A DNA stretch of 64,000 nucleotides from Seonamhaeicola sp. ML3 (GCF_023273855.1 NZ_CP096884.1:310001-374000); one strand, 5' to 3'; positions 50,604 through 60,276 are shown, counted from the first letter of the stretch. The notes: generated by a model from the letters alone, not told the origin. Translations and numbers: made by a program.

Positions 50604-52913
50604 TTAACCTTTTATCCTGGTTTTAAATTTTTCGAAAGCGCTAGTCTCTTCTTCTGTAATTGGCCATTTGTTGTTGCTAGTGTCTACATCGGCTGTTTCT
50701 AAGTCGGGATCTATAACAATACCAACTATTTCTTTATCAGAGGCAATAGATTTACTAACTTCATTATCATTCAACCTCCAAATTTGGGCAGGATACGTTT
50801 CTCTTTTCTTAGAACCATCTGCATAGGTATACTCTACTATTATGGGCATAACTAAACCTCCTGGTTTTTCAAAAGTAATATCATAGAAGAACTTTGGTGC
50901 TTTGATATTCTTTTGCTCTTCTGGCGTAAAATTATCCATTATGTACTCTTTAAGAGGAGTAGAATTTTCTAATAACGTTCCATTTTTCATTTCTTCTTTA
51001 TATTCTTCACTACCCTCTTCTATCATGTACACCAAAGGTTTTAACTGTGTTGGTTTTACATTGTATTTTTTCATGTAATCCTTGATATATTGGTTGTGCT
51101 CTGAAGACACATAATATCGTTTTACATCTTTTAAACCTATGTCTACCCAGTCTGTAGTGTAGAACCATCCTCTCCAGTACCAATCTAAATCGAAAGCCGA
51201 AGCGTCTTCCATAGTCCTAAAGAAATCTTCAGGAGTTGGGTGTTTAAACATCCATCTTTGCGCATATTCTTTGAATGCATAATCGAAAAGCTCTCGTCCC
51301 ATTACGGTTTCACGAAGAATATTTAATGCCGTGGCGGGTTTTCCGTAGGCGTTATTACCAAACTGATAGGTGTTTAATCCTTTTGTCATTATGGGTGCAA
51401 TGTAATCTTGGTCACCGCTCATGTAAGGTATGATTTTATGAGCTGGGCCTCGTTTAGAGGGATACACTTTATCGTCTGGTGATAGAGCTTCTGGATACTT
51501 TTCACCAAAATCTACCTGAGCCACATGCTGTACAAAAGAGTTTAGACCTTCGTCCATCCATGTCCATTGACGCTCGTCGCTGTTTACAATCATAGGAAAG
51601 AAGTTATGTCCCACTTCATGAATAATAACACTCATCATTCCATATTTTACACGATCGCTATAAGTGCCATCTTCCTTGGGTCTACCATAGTTCCAACAAA
51701 TCATAGGATACTCCATACCTTGTTGCTTTGCATGAACAGAAATTGCTTTGTGGTAAGGATAATCGAACGTCATTCTAGAATAAGACTCCAATGTACTGGC
51801 CACAGCTTTTGTAGACCATTCCTCCCATAATGGGTTACCTTCTTTTGGGTAGAGTGAGACTGCCATGATATCTTCGCCACCTATTTTTACAGCCATCATA
51901 TCGAGAATAAACTTTCTAGATGTTGCGAATCCGAAATCACGAACATTTTCTGCTCTTAACTTCCATGTTTTTGTGGCTTTAGAAAAACCCTTTTCAGCTG
52001 CTTCAGCCTCAGACTGACTGACAATTATAACAGGTTCTTTGTAACTCTTTTTTGCTTGCTCATAACGATTCATCATAGTTTTAGAGTAAACGTCCTTCCT
52101 GTTTATGAGTCTTCCTGTACCATCTAAGATATGATCGGCGGGAACGGTGATATCGACCTCAAAATCACCAAAAGGCAAAGCGAATTCATCTCTCCCCCAA
52201 AATTGTGAATTTTGCCATCCTTCTACATCATTGTAAACTGCCATTCTTGGATAGAATTGAGCAATGACATAAGCACGATTCCCATCTTTGGGAAAGTACT
52301 CGTAACCAGAACGCCCATCTTCCTCTACATGATTATTAATATAGTACCACCATTGTATTGAAAAGGTAAACTTATCTCCTGTAGACATGGGTTTTGGCAG
52401 CTCTATACGCATCATAGTTCTATTGATGTAATGTTTAAGAGGTGCTCCTTTAGCATTTACAACCTTTTGAATATTAAAGCCACGCTCTAGGGGTTCACCC
52501 ATATATTTTGCGGCAAAATCATTGGGGAGCATTACAGGTTCTATACTATCGGCTTCTATAAGTGGCGATTTAGAATCTTGCGCTCTTTTATTTTGATCTA
52601 ACTGAACCCACAAATACTTTAACTCATCTGGTGAATTGTTTGTATATGTAATTGTTTCGTATCCTGAAATTTTTGCATTTTCATCATCTAACACAATCTT
52701 CATTTTATAATCTGCCTGCTGCTGATAATAAGCACTACCTGGAGCTCCCGAAGCTGTTCTATACATATTTGGAGTTGCAAATTCATCGTATAGTTGCTTA
52801 AATTTGTTTGTATTAGTATGCCCTGTTTTGATTTGTTCAACATTGCTATCTTGGGCATGAGCACCAATAAAGGTTAATACAAATACAACAAAAGTTAGTT
52901 TCAGTTTATTCAT
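50604..52913 (-). CDS. M1 family metallopeptidase
   Basis: A 769-residue exported zinc aminopeptidase-like enzyme with a signal peptide ending near FIGAHAQ (about 21). An N-terminal beta domain is followed by the gluzincin core. HEVGHNFFPMIVNSDERQWTWMDEG has the HExxH (about 430-435) and the third ligand Glu in DEG. The GxMEN motif is replaced by MEYPMICWNY. It probably trims peptides in the periplasm. Upstream on the same strand lie a DUF6702-like gene and two paired CarboxypepD_reg-like genes, a grouping that recurs in flavobacteria. Confidence 0.94.
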   Translation of the reverse strand: MNKLKLTFVVFVLTFIGAHAQDSNVEQIKTGHTNTNKFKQLYDEFATPNMYRTASGAPGSAYYQQQADYKMKIVLDDENAKISGYETITYTNNSPDELKYLWVQLDQNKRAQDSKSPLIEADSIEPVMLPNDFAAKYMGEPLERGFNIQKVVNAKGAPLKHYINRTMMRIELPKPMSTGDKFTFSIQWWYYINNHVEEDGRSGYEYFPKDGNRAYVIAQFYPRMAVYNDVEGWQNSQFWGRDEFALPFGDFEVDITVPADHILDGTGRLINRKDVYSKTMMNRYEQAKKSYKEPVIIVSQSEAEAAEKGFSKATKTWKLRAENVRDFGFATSRKFILDMMAVKIGGEDIMAVSLYPKEGNPLWEEWSTKAVASTLESYSRMTFDYPYHKAISVHAKQQGMEYPMICWNYGRPKEDGTYSDRVKYGMMSVIIHEVGHNFFPMIVNSDERQWTWMDEGLNSFVQHVAQVDFGEKYPEALSPDDKVYPSKRGPAHKIIPYMSGDQDYIAPIMTKGLNTYQFGNNAYGKPATALNILRETVMGRELFDYAFKEYAQRWMFKHPTPEDFFRTMEDASAFDLDWYWRGWFYTTDWVDIGLKDVKRYYVSSEHNQYIKDYMKKYNVKPTQLKPLVYMIEEGSEEYKEEMKNGTLLENSTPLKEYIMDNFTPEEQKNIKAPKFFYDITFEKPGGLVMPIIVEYTYADGSKKRETYPAQIWRLNDNEVSKSIASDKEIVGIVIDPDLETADVDTSNNKWPITEEETSAFEKFKTRIKG

Positions 52914-53022
52914 TATAAAATTTTTAAATAACTACAAAAAGACTTACTGATTATAACAACAAACAGACAATCTTTTAAAAATTGAACGAAATTAAGGATT
53001 TTAAGAAAAGTCTAACTTATTT

Positions 53023-53526
53023 TTAATTAAAATTTAACACCTCTCTATTTTTTTGGGCAACTAGAATAAAACTCTTCTTCTTAGAATTAATATTTGTTTT
53101 TATGATATTTTGTTGTCCTTCAAACAAGTCAAATAAAACAGAATTACTTATTTCAAAGGAATTAATTGAGGCTACATCCTCGATTTCCAGATAGACTTTT
53201 AAAAGGTCTAAATCGTATTCCTTACCTATGTATTTAATATCTGCTGCTTCACCATTAATCTTTATGTTAATTTTCCCCTTGAGGTAAAGCTCAATATACT
53301 CGTTTGTCGACACCATTTCTTCGTGTTCCTCTAAAACAATGGCCTCATTATAGCGTTGCTGCAATAAATTTTCGAAATCATCCAAAAAAATTCTGGTAAT
53401 GATTTGTACAGACTGTTTATCCTCAACATATTCCACTTGTGTAACACTTAGGTAGTATTTATGCATCACCGAAAAAGCAAACAGCGGTATGCAGAATAAA
53501 AGAACTAGTGATTTGTAAGTTTTCAT
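53023..53526 (-). CDS. DUF6702-like exported protein
   Basis: A 167-residue exported protein; its signal peptide ends near CIPLFAFSVMH. Its mature part opens KYYLSVTQVEYVEDKQSVQIITRIFLDDFENLLQQRY (about 23-60), the hallmark of a small Bacteroidota family (DUF6702). It is rich in beta strands, has no catalytic motif and no known function. Between the M1 peptidase gene and two CarboxypepD_reg-like genes, all on the same strand, so possibly part of one surface-processing unit. Confidence 0.82.
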   Translation of the reverse strand: MKTYKSLVLLFCIPLFAFSVMHKYYLSVTQVEYVEDKQSVQIITRIFLDDFENLLQQRYNEAIVLEEHEEMVSTNEYIELYLKGKINIKINGEAADIKYIGKEYDLDLLKVYLEIEDVASINSFEISNSVLFDLFEGQQNIIKTNINSKKKSFILVAQKNREVLNFN

Positions 53527-53583
53527 TTATTTTTTTTGCTAATGTAACGATTCTTGATTGTTCAAAAAGTATTCCAAAGGGGA

Positions 53584-54378
53584 TTAATCGACTTTTGTCT
53601 TTAAAATTTTTTTGAAAGCTTTTAATCTTTCTGTGAGATATTGAAAGACCTGAAAATCTGATTTTCCTTTACATCTAACCATGAAATCTGATGCTTCTTC
53701 ACAAAAAAAGAAGAATTCGTTTCTATGTTGTTCTTTTAACTCATAACTAGTAAATAGTGCTTTGGAATGTTTTGATCTAATTTTACGGATTAAGTTCTGC
53801 CTGTTTTCAATTTCTACCCGTTCTTTTAACATTTTGGTTCTACCTGTTAATCCATTTATTATAGGATCAAGAGAAGCTCCTCCCAAAATCATACCTATTA
53901 ACATTTTTGGTTTAAATTCTCCTGCTTGAGCTAACCGCCTTTCACTTTGTGTAGCAATTTTTCCTTTATAACCAGGAATACCCACATCGTAAAAATTAAT
54001 GGGTGTATTGGTATCTGCATTTTCGATATCGGATAATAAATTACCTGTTAAGACCTTACCAACAAGAACTTCTTCAAGTTCATTTGTTTGCTCATCTAGG
54101 GGCACTATCATGGTTTTGGACAATATAGTACCTTTAGTCACTATAATATCTTTAACTCCAAATTGAATCGAAGAAAATTGAAGCGTATCGTGCACCTCGG
54201 CATTGATCTTAAACTCGCCGTTAATATTTGTTATGGTAAATACTTGTGCTGTTTTGTTTATAACATGAATATTTTCAACATCGGTTTTACTTATAACCTT
54301 TCCGGAAATTTCAACCTCTTGAGCGAAAGAAATTCCAAATATGAAGAAAAATGCAAAAACTAAATTAGTTTTTAGCAT
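53584..54378 (-). CDS. CarboxypepD_reg-like domain protein (second of a pair)
   Basis: A 264-residue exported protein with a signal peptide ending at FGISFAQ (about 19). A CarboxypepD_reg-like Ig domain covers about 21-100 (EVEISGKVISKTDVENIHVINK, FTITNINGEFKINAEVHDTLQFSSIQF). An undefined C-terminal half of about 160 residues ends in a basic helix. No TonB-dependent channel follows the Ig domain. Its start overlaps the 3' end of the neighbouring paralog by 14 bp. The role is unknown; the pair is a tandem duplication. Confidence 0.82.
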   Translation of the reverse strand: MLKTNLVFAFFFIFGISFAQEVEISGKVISKTDVENIHVINKTAQVFTITNINGEFKINAEVHDTLQFSSIQFGVKDIIVTKGTILSKTMIVPLDEQTNELEEVLVGKVLTGNLLSDIENADTNTPINFYDVGIPGYKGKIATQSERRLAQAGEFKPKMLIGMILGGASLDPIINGLTGRTKMLKERVEIENRQNLIRKIRSKHSKALFTSYELKEQHRNEFFFFCEEASDFMVRCKGKSDFQVFQYLTERLKAFKKILKTKVD

Positions 54379-55168
54379 CCTGTTTTTTTAGAAACTGCTC
54401 GCTTTTTTCGAAAAGGAACTGTAAGCATTTAATCTCATTGCCCTTTTTTAAAAGTTCGCGATCTAAATCTTGATTATCTACATAAGCCACAAAAGCGTCT
54501 ACTTCTGCTAAAGGAATATCAAACATTTCGCTTATGTATTCATGCGAGTAGACATCGGTCAACTCAATGGGGTGTTCAATTTCAAGGTAATCGGGTAGCT
54601 TGTACGATTTGTCTTTTTTACCAAAAATGAGCTTACCTATTTTTTTAACATCAAAACCGTTATACAATTCCCCTTTACTAATTCTGGACTTCAAATCATT
54701 TTGAACCGCCTGAGCATCAAATATTTTATCATCAAAGTATTCATAGTTGGTATTCATGTTCCCCATATCTAGAATAAGGGGTTTTATGTTAGCTACATTT
54801 TTTATATCAGCATCTACATTCCCCGTTAGTCCAGAGCGCAATAGAACAGCATCTAATTTATGTATTTGCTCTACTAAATGAATGCCTAATTGTTTTGAAT
54901 CTACAACATCTTCGGGAACAGTAATGGACAGTGCTTCAAATTGAATAGCAGAAATCTGGACAATATCATTAACAGCAACCGCAATGCTAAACTCTCCTTT
55001 ATCGTTAGTAATAGTCCCTTCATTTGATGACGCATTGTAAACTGTAATGCCTTCCACATCATTGGCATCGGCGTATATTTTCCCTTGTACTTTTATCCTT
55101 TCGGTAGTTTGAGCAACACTCAATAAAGGCATCATAATTAAACAGAAAACAAATACAACTTTTCTCAT
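54365..55168 (-). CDS. CarboxypepD_reg-like domain protein (first of a pair)
   Basis: A 267-residue exported protein with a signal peptide ending at LLSVAQ (about 19). The Ig-like domain (about 23-105) has IKVQGKIYADANDVEGITVYN, EGTITNDKGEFSIAVAVNDIVQISAIQF and MELL-free beta strands like those of its partner. The C-terminal half has an acidic helix (LAEVDAFVAYVDNQDLDRELL). It is upstream of and overlapping its paralog, so the two are translationally coupled and probably act together. Divergent from pepE. Confidence 0.82.
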   Translation of the reverse strand: MRKVVFVFCLIMMPLLSVAQTTERIKVQGKIYADANDVEGITVYNASSNEGTITNDKGEFSIAVAVNDIVQISAIQFEALSITVPEDVVDSKQLGIHLVEQIHKLDAVLLRSGLTGNVDADIKNVANIKPLILDMGNMNTNYEYFDDKIFDAQAVQNDLKSRISKGELYNGFDVKKIGKLIFGKKDKSYKLPDYLEIEHPIELTDVYSHEYISEMFDIPLAEVDAFVAYVDNQDLDRELLKKGNEIKCLQFLFEKSEQFLKKQDAKN

Positions 55169-55281
55169 AAAACGAATTTTCTATAAATTTCGGGTTTACT
55201 TTTTTAATCCAAATTAAAACTCATTATAAACTTTTGTTAAAAAGACTGTTTCACTAATTTTAACAACATTCTTGAATTTAA

Positions 55282-56004
55282 ATGTCATCGTTAATCATGA
55301 GAAACATCATTCTTGCAAGTACATCTACAATCCACGGAGGCGAATACCTTGAGTATTTATTACTGGAATTAGCTACTTTTTTTAAAGATACGGAAGAAAT
55401 TTTATTTATTCCTTATGCCAGACCAAGTGGTTTAAGTCATGATGATTACACAAAAAAAGCTGAAAAAGCATTTGCGAAAATCAAAAAAAATGTAATTGGT
55501 ATTCACTCTACTAAAAACCCCGTAGAAGCCATAAAAAAAGCTAAGGGTATTTTTACTGGAGGTGGCAATACATTTGTTTTAACCAATATACTATACAAAT
55601 ACAACTTAATTGAGACTTTAAGGGCATCTGTGCAGAATGGCACACCTTATTTGGGCACTAGTGCCGGAAGCAATATTTGTGGCTTGGATATAAAGACTAC
55701 CAACGATATGCCCATAGTTTATCCGCCAAGTTTTGGTGCCTTAAAACTAGTTCCGTTTAACATAAACCCGCATTATTTGGATCCAGACCCTAATTCCAAA
55801 CATATGGGTGAAACACGAGAAACTAGAATAAATGAATTTCATAAATTTAATTCACAACCCGTTGTTGGTTTAAGGGAAGGTAGTTGGTTATATATAAAAG
55901 GCGAATCGATACTCTTAAAAGGAAACTTATCGGCCCGAATTTTTGAAGCTAACAAAACACCCTATGAAATTGATACTGAGACCAACCTTAGCTCCATAAA
56001 ATAA
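55282..56004 (+). CDS. pepE: Dipeptidase E
   Basis: Serine peptidase of family S51 that cleaves N-terminal Asp-containing dipeptides; cytosolic, 240 residues. The nucleophile elbow is LGTSAGSNICG (about 126-136, Ser in GTSAGS). GGGNTFVLTNIL (about 93-104) and NINPHYLDPDP are also characteristic. An internal ATG at 55297 (MRNIIL) is an alternative start five residues later and fits the family N-terminus about equally well. Followed by a bidirectional terminator shared with tRNA-Gly. Confidence 0.92.
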   Translation: MSSLIMRNIILASTSTIHGGEYLEYLLLELATFFKDTEEILFIPYARPSGLSHDDYTKKAEKAFAKIKKNVIGIHSTKNPVEAIKKAKGIFTGGGNTFVLTNILYKYNLIETLRASVQNGTPYLGTSAGSNICGLDIKTTNDMPIVYPPSFGALKLVPFNINPHYLDPDPNSKHMGETRETRINEFHKFNSQPVVGLREGSWLYIKGESILLKGNLSARIFEANKTPYEIDTETNLSSIK

Positions 56005-56012
56005 ATTTACAC

Positions 56013-56045
56013 AAAAAAAAGACCTCACTTAAAGTGAGGCCTTTT
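56013..56045. terminator. Bidirectional terminator, pepE / tRNA-Gly
   Basis: GACCTCACTT and AAGTGAGGCC flank a short loop, with an A-run on the left and T-rich sequence on the right; it lies between pepE and the convergent tRNA-Gly gene. Confidence 0.85.
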
Positions 56046-56046
56046 G

Positions 56047-56119
56047 AGCGGGAGACCAGGTTCGAACTGGCGACATTCAGCTTGGAAGGCTGACGCTCTA
56101 CCAACTGAGCTACTCCCGC
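56047..56119 (-). tRNA. tRNA-Gly (anticodon TCC)
   Basis: 73 nt read on the minus strand: acceptor stem GCGGGAG/CTCCCGC with discriminator T, D-arm GTAGCTCAGTTGGTAGAGC, anticodon loop CTTCCAA giving TCC, and T-arm with GTTCGAAC. It ends at 56047; CCA is not encoded. Confidence 0.97.
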
Positions 56120-56162
56120 CTTTTTGCGCTTGCAAATATAAAATCTATTTATTTATCTCCAA

Positions 56163-56597
56163 CTATTTTGTTAGATTTTTTAAAAAATGAAAGCCTAAAA
56201 TTTTAAAACCTTCGTTAAAATAAAATTTATGTGAAGGAGCATTTGCTACATAGGTATTTAGCTCTACAGCTTCATATCCTTTACTTTTGGCATGCTCGTA
56301 AATCCAACTAAAAAATTGTTTTCCTAATCCCTGTCCGCGGTAGTCTTTCTCAATAAAAACATGATCGGGCTCAACACTTCTTCCTGAATAATGCCTTGTA
56401 CAATACCATAATCCGGAAACACCTATTATCCTATCATTATGGTAAACGACTGCACACTCGTAATTATCAAAATTTGCCATTTCTGCAAACCGTTGTTTTA
56501 AGACCCCATACGATATTTTGTTATTGTTTAGTTTTTCCACTAATGGAATAACTTCATTTATTCGATTCTTTTCAATAATTTTAAAAACGAATGCCAT
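56163..56597 (-). CDS. GNAT family N-acetyltransferase
   Basis: A 144-residue GNAT. Motif A is HVFIEKDYRGQGLGKQFFSWIYEHAKSKG (about 78-106) with the acetyl-CoA loop RGQGLG, and motif B is VELNTYVANAPSHKFYFNEGFKILG (about 110-134). The acceptor is unknown. Beside a second GNAT gene on the opposite strand and tRNA-Gly. Cytosolic. Confidence 0.9.
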   Translation of the reverse strand: MAFVFKIIEKNRINEVIPLVEKLNNNKISYGVLKQRFAEMANFDNYECAVVYHNDRIIGVSGLWYCTRHYSGRSVEPDHVFIEKDYRGQGLGKQFFSWIYEHAKSKGYEAVELNTYVANAPSHKFYFNEGFKILGFHFLKNLTK

Positions 56598-56649
56598 AGC
56601 GATTAGAACTCTATAAATTAATTACGGTAGACGAAATTATCAAGAAAAA

Positions 56650-57090
56650 ATGAATTATCATATTAAGTTCATAACTGCTAAGGAAACACACACTGTAAGA
56701 CACCCCGTTTTACGACCTGGTAAACCTATTTCATCTTGCATCTTTTATGGAGATGAACTTGATAATAATTTTCATCTTGGCTTATATAAAAACACCAAGC
56801 TTGTTGGTGTAGCTTCGTTTTTTAACAACAAGCATCCTAGTTTAAAATTTAACAGGCAATATCAATTAAGAGGTATGGCGATTTTAGAACCGTATCAAGG
56901 GAAAGGTCTCGGTAATAGACTCATTAATCATGCTGAAGATATCCTAAAAGCTAAACATATAGAAGCCATATGGTGTAACGCCAGAAAAATAGCAGTAAAC
57001 TTTTACAGTAGAAATAATTTTCAAATTAAAGGAGACCCTTTTGAGATTGAAGATATTGGAACACACTATGTTATGTTTAAAAAAATCTAA
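56650..57090 (+). CDS. GNAT family N-acetyltransferase
   Basis: A 146-residue GNAT. The acetyl-CoA site is RGMAILEPYQGKGLGNRLINHAEDILK (about 75-101), followed by IWCNARKIAVNFYSRNNFQIKGDPFE (about 107-132). The substrate is unknown. It is divergent from the other GNAT gene and precedes an M48 peptidase gene by about 80 bp. The two GNATs are not close copies of each other. Confidence 0.9.
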   Translation: MNYHIKFITAKETHTVRHPVLRPGKPISSCIFYGDELDNNFHLGLYKNTKLVGVASFFNNKHPSLKFNRQYQLRGMAILEPYQGKGLGNRLINHAEDILKAKHIEAIWCNARKIAVNFYSRNNFQIKGDPFEIEDIGTHYVMFKKI

Positions 57091-57172
57091 CTTAGATGTG
57101 ACAATTATTATTTTAGAGTGTCATAAATTTAAGATGGTAATTTATTGCTTTTAACTACACAAAAATAAACAG

Positions 57173-57943
57173 ATGAGAGGTAGAAATCTAAAATTCAGGT
57201 TATTAATAGGTGCTGCAATAGCTATTTTCTTTGTTTTTAAAAGATGTAGCCAACAGGAAAAGAACCCTTATACAGGTCGTGTACAAACTATATCGATGAC
57301 TCCTGACAAAGAAATTGCCATAGGTTTACAAAGTGCGCCCCAAATGGCACAACAACATGGCGGCTTACACCCAAACAACAAATACCAAGCTTTTGTAGAT
57401 GAAGTTGGAAATAAATTGGTTTACAGCAGTATGGCTAAGGACACACCTTACAAATATGATTTTCACTTACTTAACGATAATAAAACCATCAATGCATTTG
57501 CGCTACCGGGTGGACAAATATTTATTACCTACGCCTTATTTTCCAAATTGGAAAATGAGGACCAACTAGCCGGAGTACTTGGCCATGAGATAGGACATGT
57601 ACTGGGCAGGCACAGTGCAGAACGAATTGCTGAAAGTGAATACTGGCAGGGTTTGGCTACGGCAGGTTCGGTTGGCGCAGACATGGGTGGTTTGGTAAGC
57701 GGCATTGGTCAGCAGAAATTATTAACCAATGGTAGAGATGATGAATTAGAAAGTGATGATTTAGGGGTCCTGTTTATGCTCAATGCTGGCTACAACCCCA
57801 AAGAGATGATTGGCGTAATGCAAATTCTAAAAAAAGCAGCAGGCCCCAACAGAGTTCCAGAATTTCAAAGTACTCATCCTGACCCTGATAACCGGATAGA
57901 AAAAATAAAAGCAGCAATAAGAAAGTATGAAAACATCCAATAA
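57173..57943 (+). CDS. M48 family metalloprotease
   Basis: A 256-residue zinc metalloprotease with an N-terminal hydrophobic signal or anchor (FRLLIGAAIAIFFVFKRC). The zinc motif is HEIGHVLGRHSAERI (His at about 138 and 142). The third ligand Glu is in RDDELESDDLGVLFMLNAGY, and FQSTHPDPDNRI is near the end. It belongs to the Oma1/BepA-like exported peptidases, probably acting on misfolded envelope proteins. A terminator follows. Confidence 0.94.
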   Translation: MRGRNLKFRLLIGAAIAIFFVFKRCSQQEKNPYTGRVQTISMTPDKEIAIGLQSAPQMAQQHGGLHPNNKYQAFVDEVGNKLVYSSMAKDTPYKYDFHLLNDNKTINAFALPGGQIFITYALFSKLENEDQLAGVLGHEIGHVLGRHSAERIAESEYWQGLATAGSVGADMGGLVSGIGQQKLLTNGRDDELESDDLGVLFMLNAGYNPKEMIGVMQILKKAAGPNRVPEFQSTHPDPDNRIEKIKAAIRKYENIQ

Positions 57944-57971
57944 AAAAAGCCTCGTTAAACGAGGCTTTTTT
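57944..57971. terminator. Terminator after the M48 gene
   Basis: GCCTCGT and ACGAGGC with a TAA loop, flanked by A-run and T-run; it can serve both the M48 gene and the convergent ankyrin gene. Confidence 0.9.
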
Positions 57972-58010
57972 GACTGACTAACTCAAAATAATTTATAAAA
58001 GTTATTATAA

Positions 58011-58412
58011 TTATTTTCTCTTTTTCTTCTTAAGATTTGCTTTGATCATTGCAGCAGCTTCATCTGCCCCATGAAGTTCGGCATACTTAACCGCTGTAAA
58101 GCTTTTGTTTGAACATCTTAATTTTAAGTTAGCTCCATTATCAATTAAGAGCTTTAAAATTTCGGTTCTGTTAAATTTTGCTGCATACATTGCTGGTGTC
58201 ATTCCATTAGATCGTTCATTAACATCGGCTCCTCGTTCTATTAGTTTCTTTACAGTATCTATGTCTCCTTTTGCTATAGAAACACAAAATGAATTTACCT
58301 TAAAGAAATATTCTGAAGAACTATTCTTAATAGTTGAAGTGGCAGATGTTGTGTTAACAGAAACTAATGCAACACACAAAGCTAGTACTGAAGTAATGAT
58401 TGTTTTTTTCAT
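58011..58412 (-). CDS. Ankyrin repeat domain-containing exported protein
   Basis: A 133-residue exported protein with a signal peptide (VLALCVALVSVNTTSA). Two full ankyrin repeats follow: DIDTVKKLIERGADVNERSNGMTPAMYAAKFNRTEILKLLIDNGANLKLR, plus a partial third with KSFTAVKYAELHG. It ends in a Lys-rich tail (LKKKKRK). Ankyrin repeats bind proteins; the partner is unknown. Alone on the minus strand between M48 and gpmI genes. Confidence 0.9.
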   Translation of the reverse strand: MKKTIITSVLALCVALVSVNTTSATSTIKNSSSEYFFKVNSFCVSIAKGDIDTVKKLIERGADVNERSNGMTPAMYAAKFNRTEILKLLIDNGANLKLRCSNKSFTAVKYAELHGADEAAAMIKANLKKKKRK

Positions 58413-58629
58413 GATGAAAGATTTTAAGTTTGATTAAATGATTCGCTTTTTGATATACTAAAGAGACGACATTTTTTTTAGATTGTTACAGTCTTCACTA
58501 TTAATAACACATTTTTAACGTTTGTTTCACAAATCATTAACGAAAACGTTTTCTTGCTATATTTTTCGAAAACCTAGAAAAATAAAGGTTTTTCAGAGAT
58601 TTTAAACTTCGTATTTTACGAAACTTCAG

Positions 58630-58637
58630 TATCTTTG
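58630..58637 (+). promoter_or_regulatory. -7 box of gpmI
   Basis: TATCTTTG, a full TAnnTTTG match, 23 bp before the ATG. Confidence 0.55.
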
Positions 58638-58660
58638 CCTAGTTTTAAAATTTAACAAAA

Positions 58661-60178
58661 ATGAACAAAAAAGTTATCTTAATGATACTAGATGGTTGGG
58701 GAAATTCTCCCGACCCAAAGGTGTCGGCAATAGATCATGCCAATACTTCTTTCATAGATTCACTATATACTAAATATCCTCACGCCACTTTAAGAACAGA
58801 CGGCCTTCATGTCGGCCTACCTGAAGGGCAAATGGGAAATAGTGAAGTAGGTCACATGAACTTAGGAGCTGGTAGAATTGTATATCAAGATCTAGTTAAA
58901 GTTAATCTGGCGGTAGAGAATAAAACCCTAAACAACGAAAAAGTACTTGTAGATGCTTTTACATATGCAAAAGAAAACAATAAAGATGTTCATTTTTTGG
59001 GCTTACTAAGTAATGGTGGTGTACATTCACATATAAACCACTTATTAGGTTTAATAGATGCTGCTAATGACTTTGGTGTTAAAAATTCTTATGTTCATGG
59101 ATTTACCGATGGTAGAGATGTCGACCCAAAATCCGGTGCGGGCTTTGTTAAGCAATTACAAAATCACATCGAAGGAACAAACACAGAAATAGCAAGTATT
59201 TCTGGTCGTTACTATGCTATGGATAGAGACAAGCGATGGGAACGCATTAAATTTGTTTATGATGCTCTTGTGAACGGTAAAGGTGAAAACTCAACCAATA
59301 TTGTAGATGCTATAGAAGCTAATTATGCGAATGATATTACCGATGAATTTATAAAACCTATCGTTTCTGTTAACGATAACAACGAAGCCATAGGAAAAAT
59401 AAAAGAAGATGATGTCATTATATTCTTCAATTTCAGAACAGACAGAGGTCGCGAATTAACCGAGGCGCTATCTCAGGTAGATTTCCCTGAACACAACATG
59501 AAGAAACTGAAGTTACACTATGTAACCCTGACAAATTACAATGACACTTACAAAAACGTTAATGTAATATTCAATAAAGAAAACTTAAACGAAACTCTAG
59601 GTGAAGTTTTAGAAAAGAACAACAAAACACAGATAAGAATAGCAGAAACAGAAAAGTATCCTCATGTTACATTTTTCTTTTCTGGAGGTCGTGAAGAGCC
59701 TTTTAAAGGGGAGCAACGCATCTTAAGGAACTCACCAAAGGTGGCTACCTACGACTTAAAACCAGAAATGAGTGCTTTTGAACTTAAAGATGCTTTAGTT
59801 CCTGAACTTCAAAAAGGTGAAGTAGATTTTGTATGTCTAAATTTTGCTAACGGTGATATGGTTGGCCATACTGGTGTTATGGATGCAGCAATAAAAGCAT
59901 GTGAGGCAGTAGATCAATGTGTCAACGAAGTAATCACAACAGCTCTTGAGCACAACTACACAACTCTTTTAATTGCCGATCATGGTAACTGCGAAACTAT
60001 GATCAATCCAGATGGTTCTCCAAACACGGCGCATACAACTAATCCAGTTCCTGTAATCCTAATAGACAAAGAACTTAATGCCATCAAAGATGGTATACTT
60101 GGTGATATGGCACCAACTATTTTAAAACTTATGGGAGTTGAACAGCCAGAAGCTATGACTCAACACGCTTTGGTTTAA
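58661..60178 (+). CDS. gpmI: 2,3-bisphosphoglycerate-independent phosphoglycerate mutase
   Basis: Interconverts 3- and 2-phosphoglycerate in glycolysis; 505 residues, metal-dependent (manganese type). The phosphoserine site is GQMGNSEVGHMNLGAG (Ser at about 61). VHGFTDGRDVDP (about 145-156), FFNFRTDRGRELTEAL, and the metal ligands in NFANGDMVGHTG and ADHGNCE are all present. Monocistronic with its own -7 box and a strong terminator. Confidence 0.98.
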   Translation: MNKKVILMILDGWGNSPDPKVSAIDHANTSFIDSLYTKYPHATLRTDGLHVGLPEGQMGNSEVGHMNLGAGRIVYQDLVKVNLAVENKTLNNEKVLVDAFTYAKENNKDVHFLGLLSNGGVHSHINHLLGLIDAANDFGVKNSYVHGFTDGRDVDPKSGAGFVKQLQNHIEGTNTEIASISGRYYAMDRDKRWERIKFVYDALVNGKGENSTNIVDAIEANYANDITDEFIKPIVSVNDNNEAIGKIKEDDVIIFFNFRTDRGRELTEALSQVDFPEHNMKKLKLHYVTLTNYNDTYKNVNVIFNKENLNETLGEVLEKNNKTQIRIAETEKYPHVTFFFSGGREEPFKGEQRILRNSPKVATYDLKPEMSAFELKDALVPELQKGEVDFVCLNFANGDMVGHTGVMDAAIKACEAVDQCVNEVITTALEHNYTTLLIADHGNCETMINPDGSPNTAHTTNPVPVILIDKELNAIKDGILGDMAPTILKLMGVEQPEAMTQHALV

Positions 60179-60201
60179 TATTTATAAGAGAATTAAATTT
60201 G

Positions 60202-60227
60202 AAAACCCCGCTTTTAGCGGGGTTTTT
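60202..60227 (+). terminator. Terminator after gpmI
   Basis: AAAACCCCGCT and AGCGGGGTTTT pair across a TTT loop and end in a T-run. Confidence 0.93.
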
Positions 60228-60268
60228 AGTTGTATGGTATTTAGACAAGTTACATCAGAAAAATAATG

Positions 60269-60276
60269 TATTTTTG
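60269..60276 (+). promoter_or_regulatory. -7 box before the HAD-like hydrolase gene
   Basis: TATTTTTG, a TAnnTTTG match, 21 bp before the ATG at 60298. It supports that start rather than one upstream that would read through the gpmI terminator. Confidence 0.5.
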
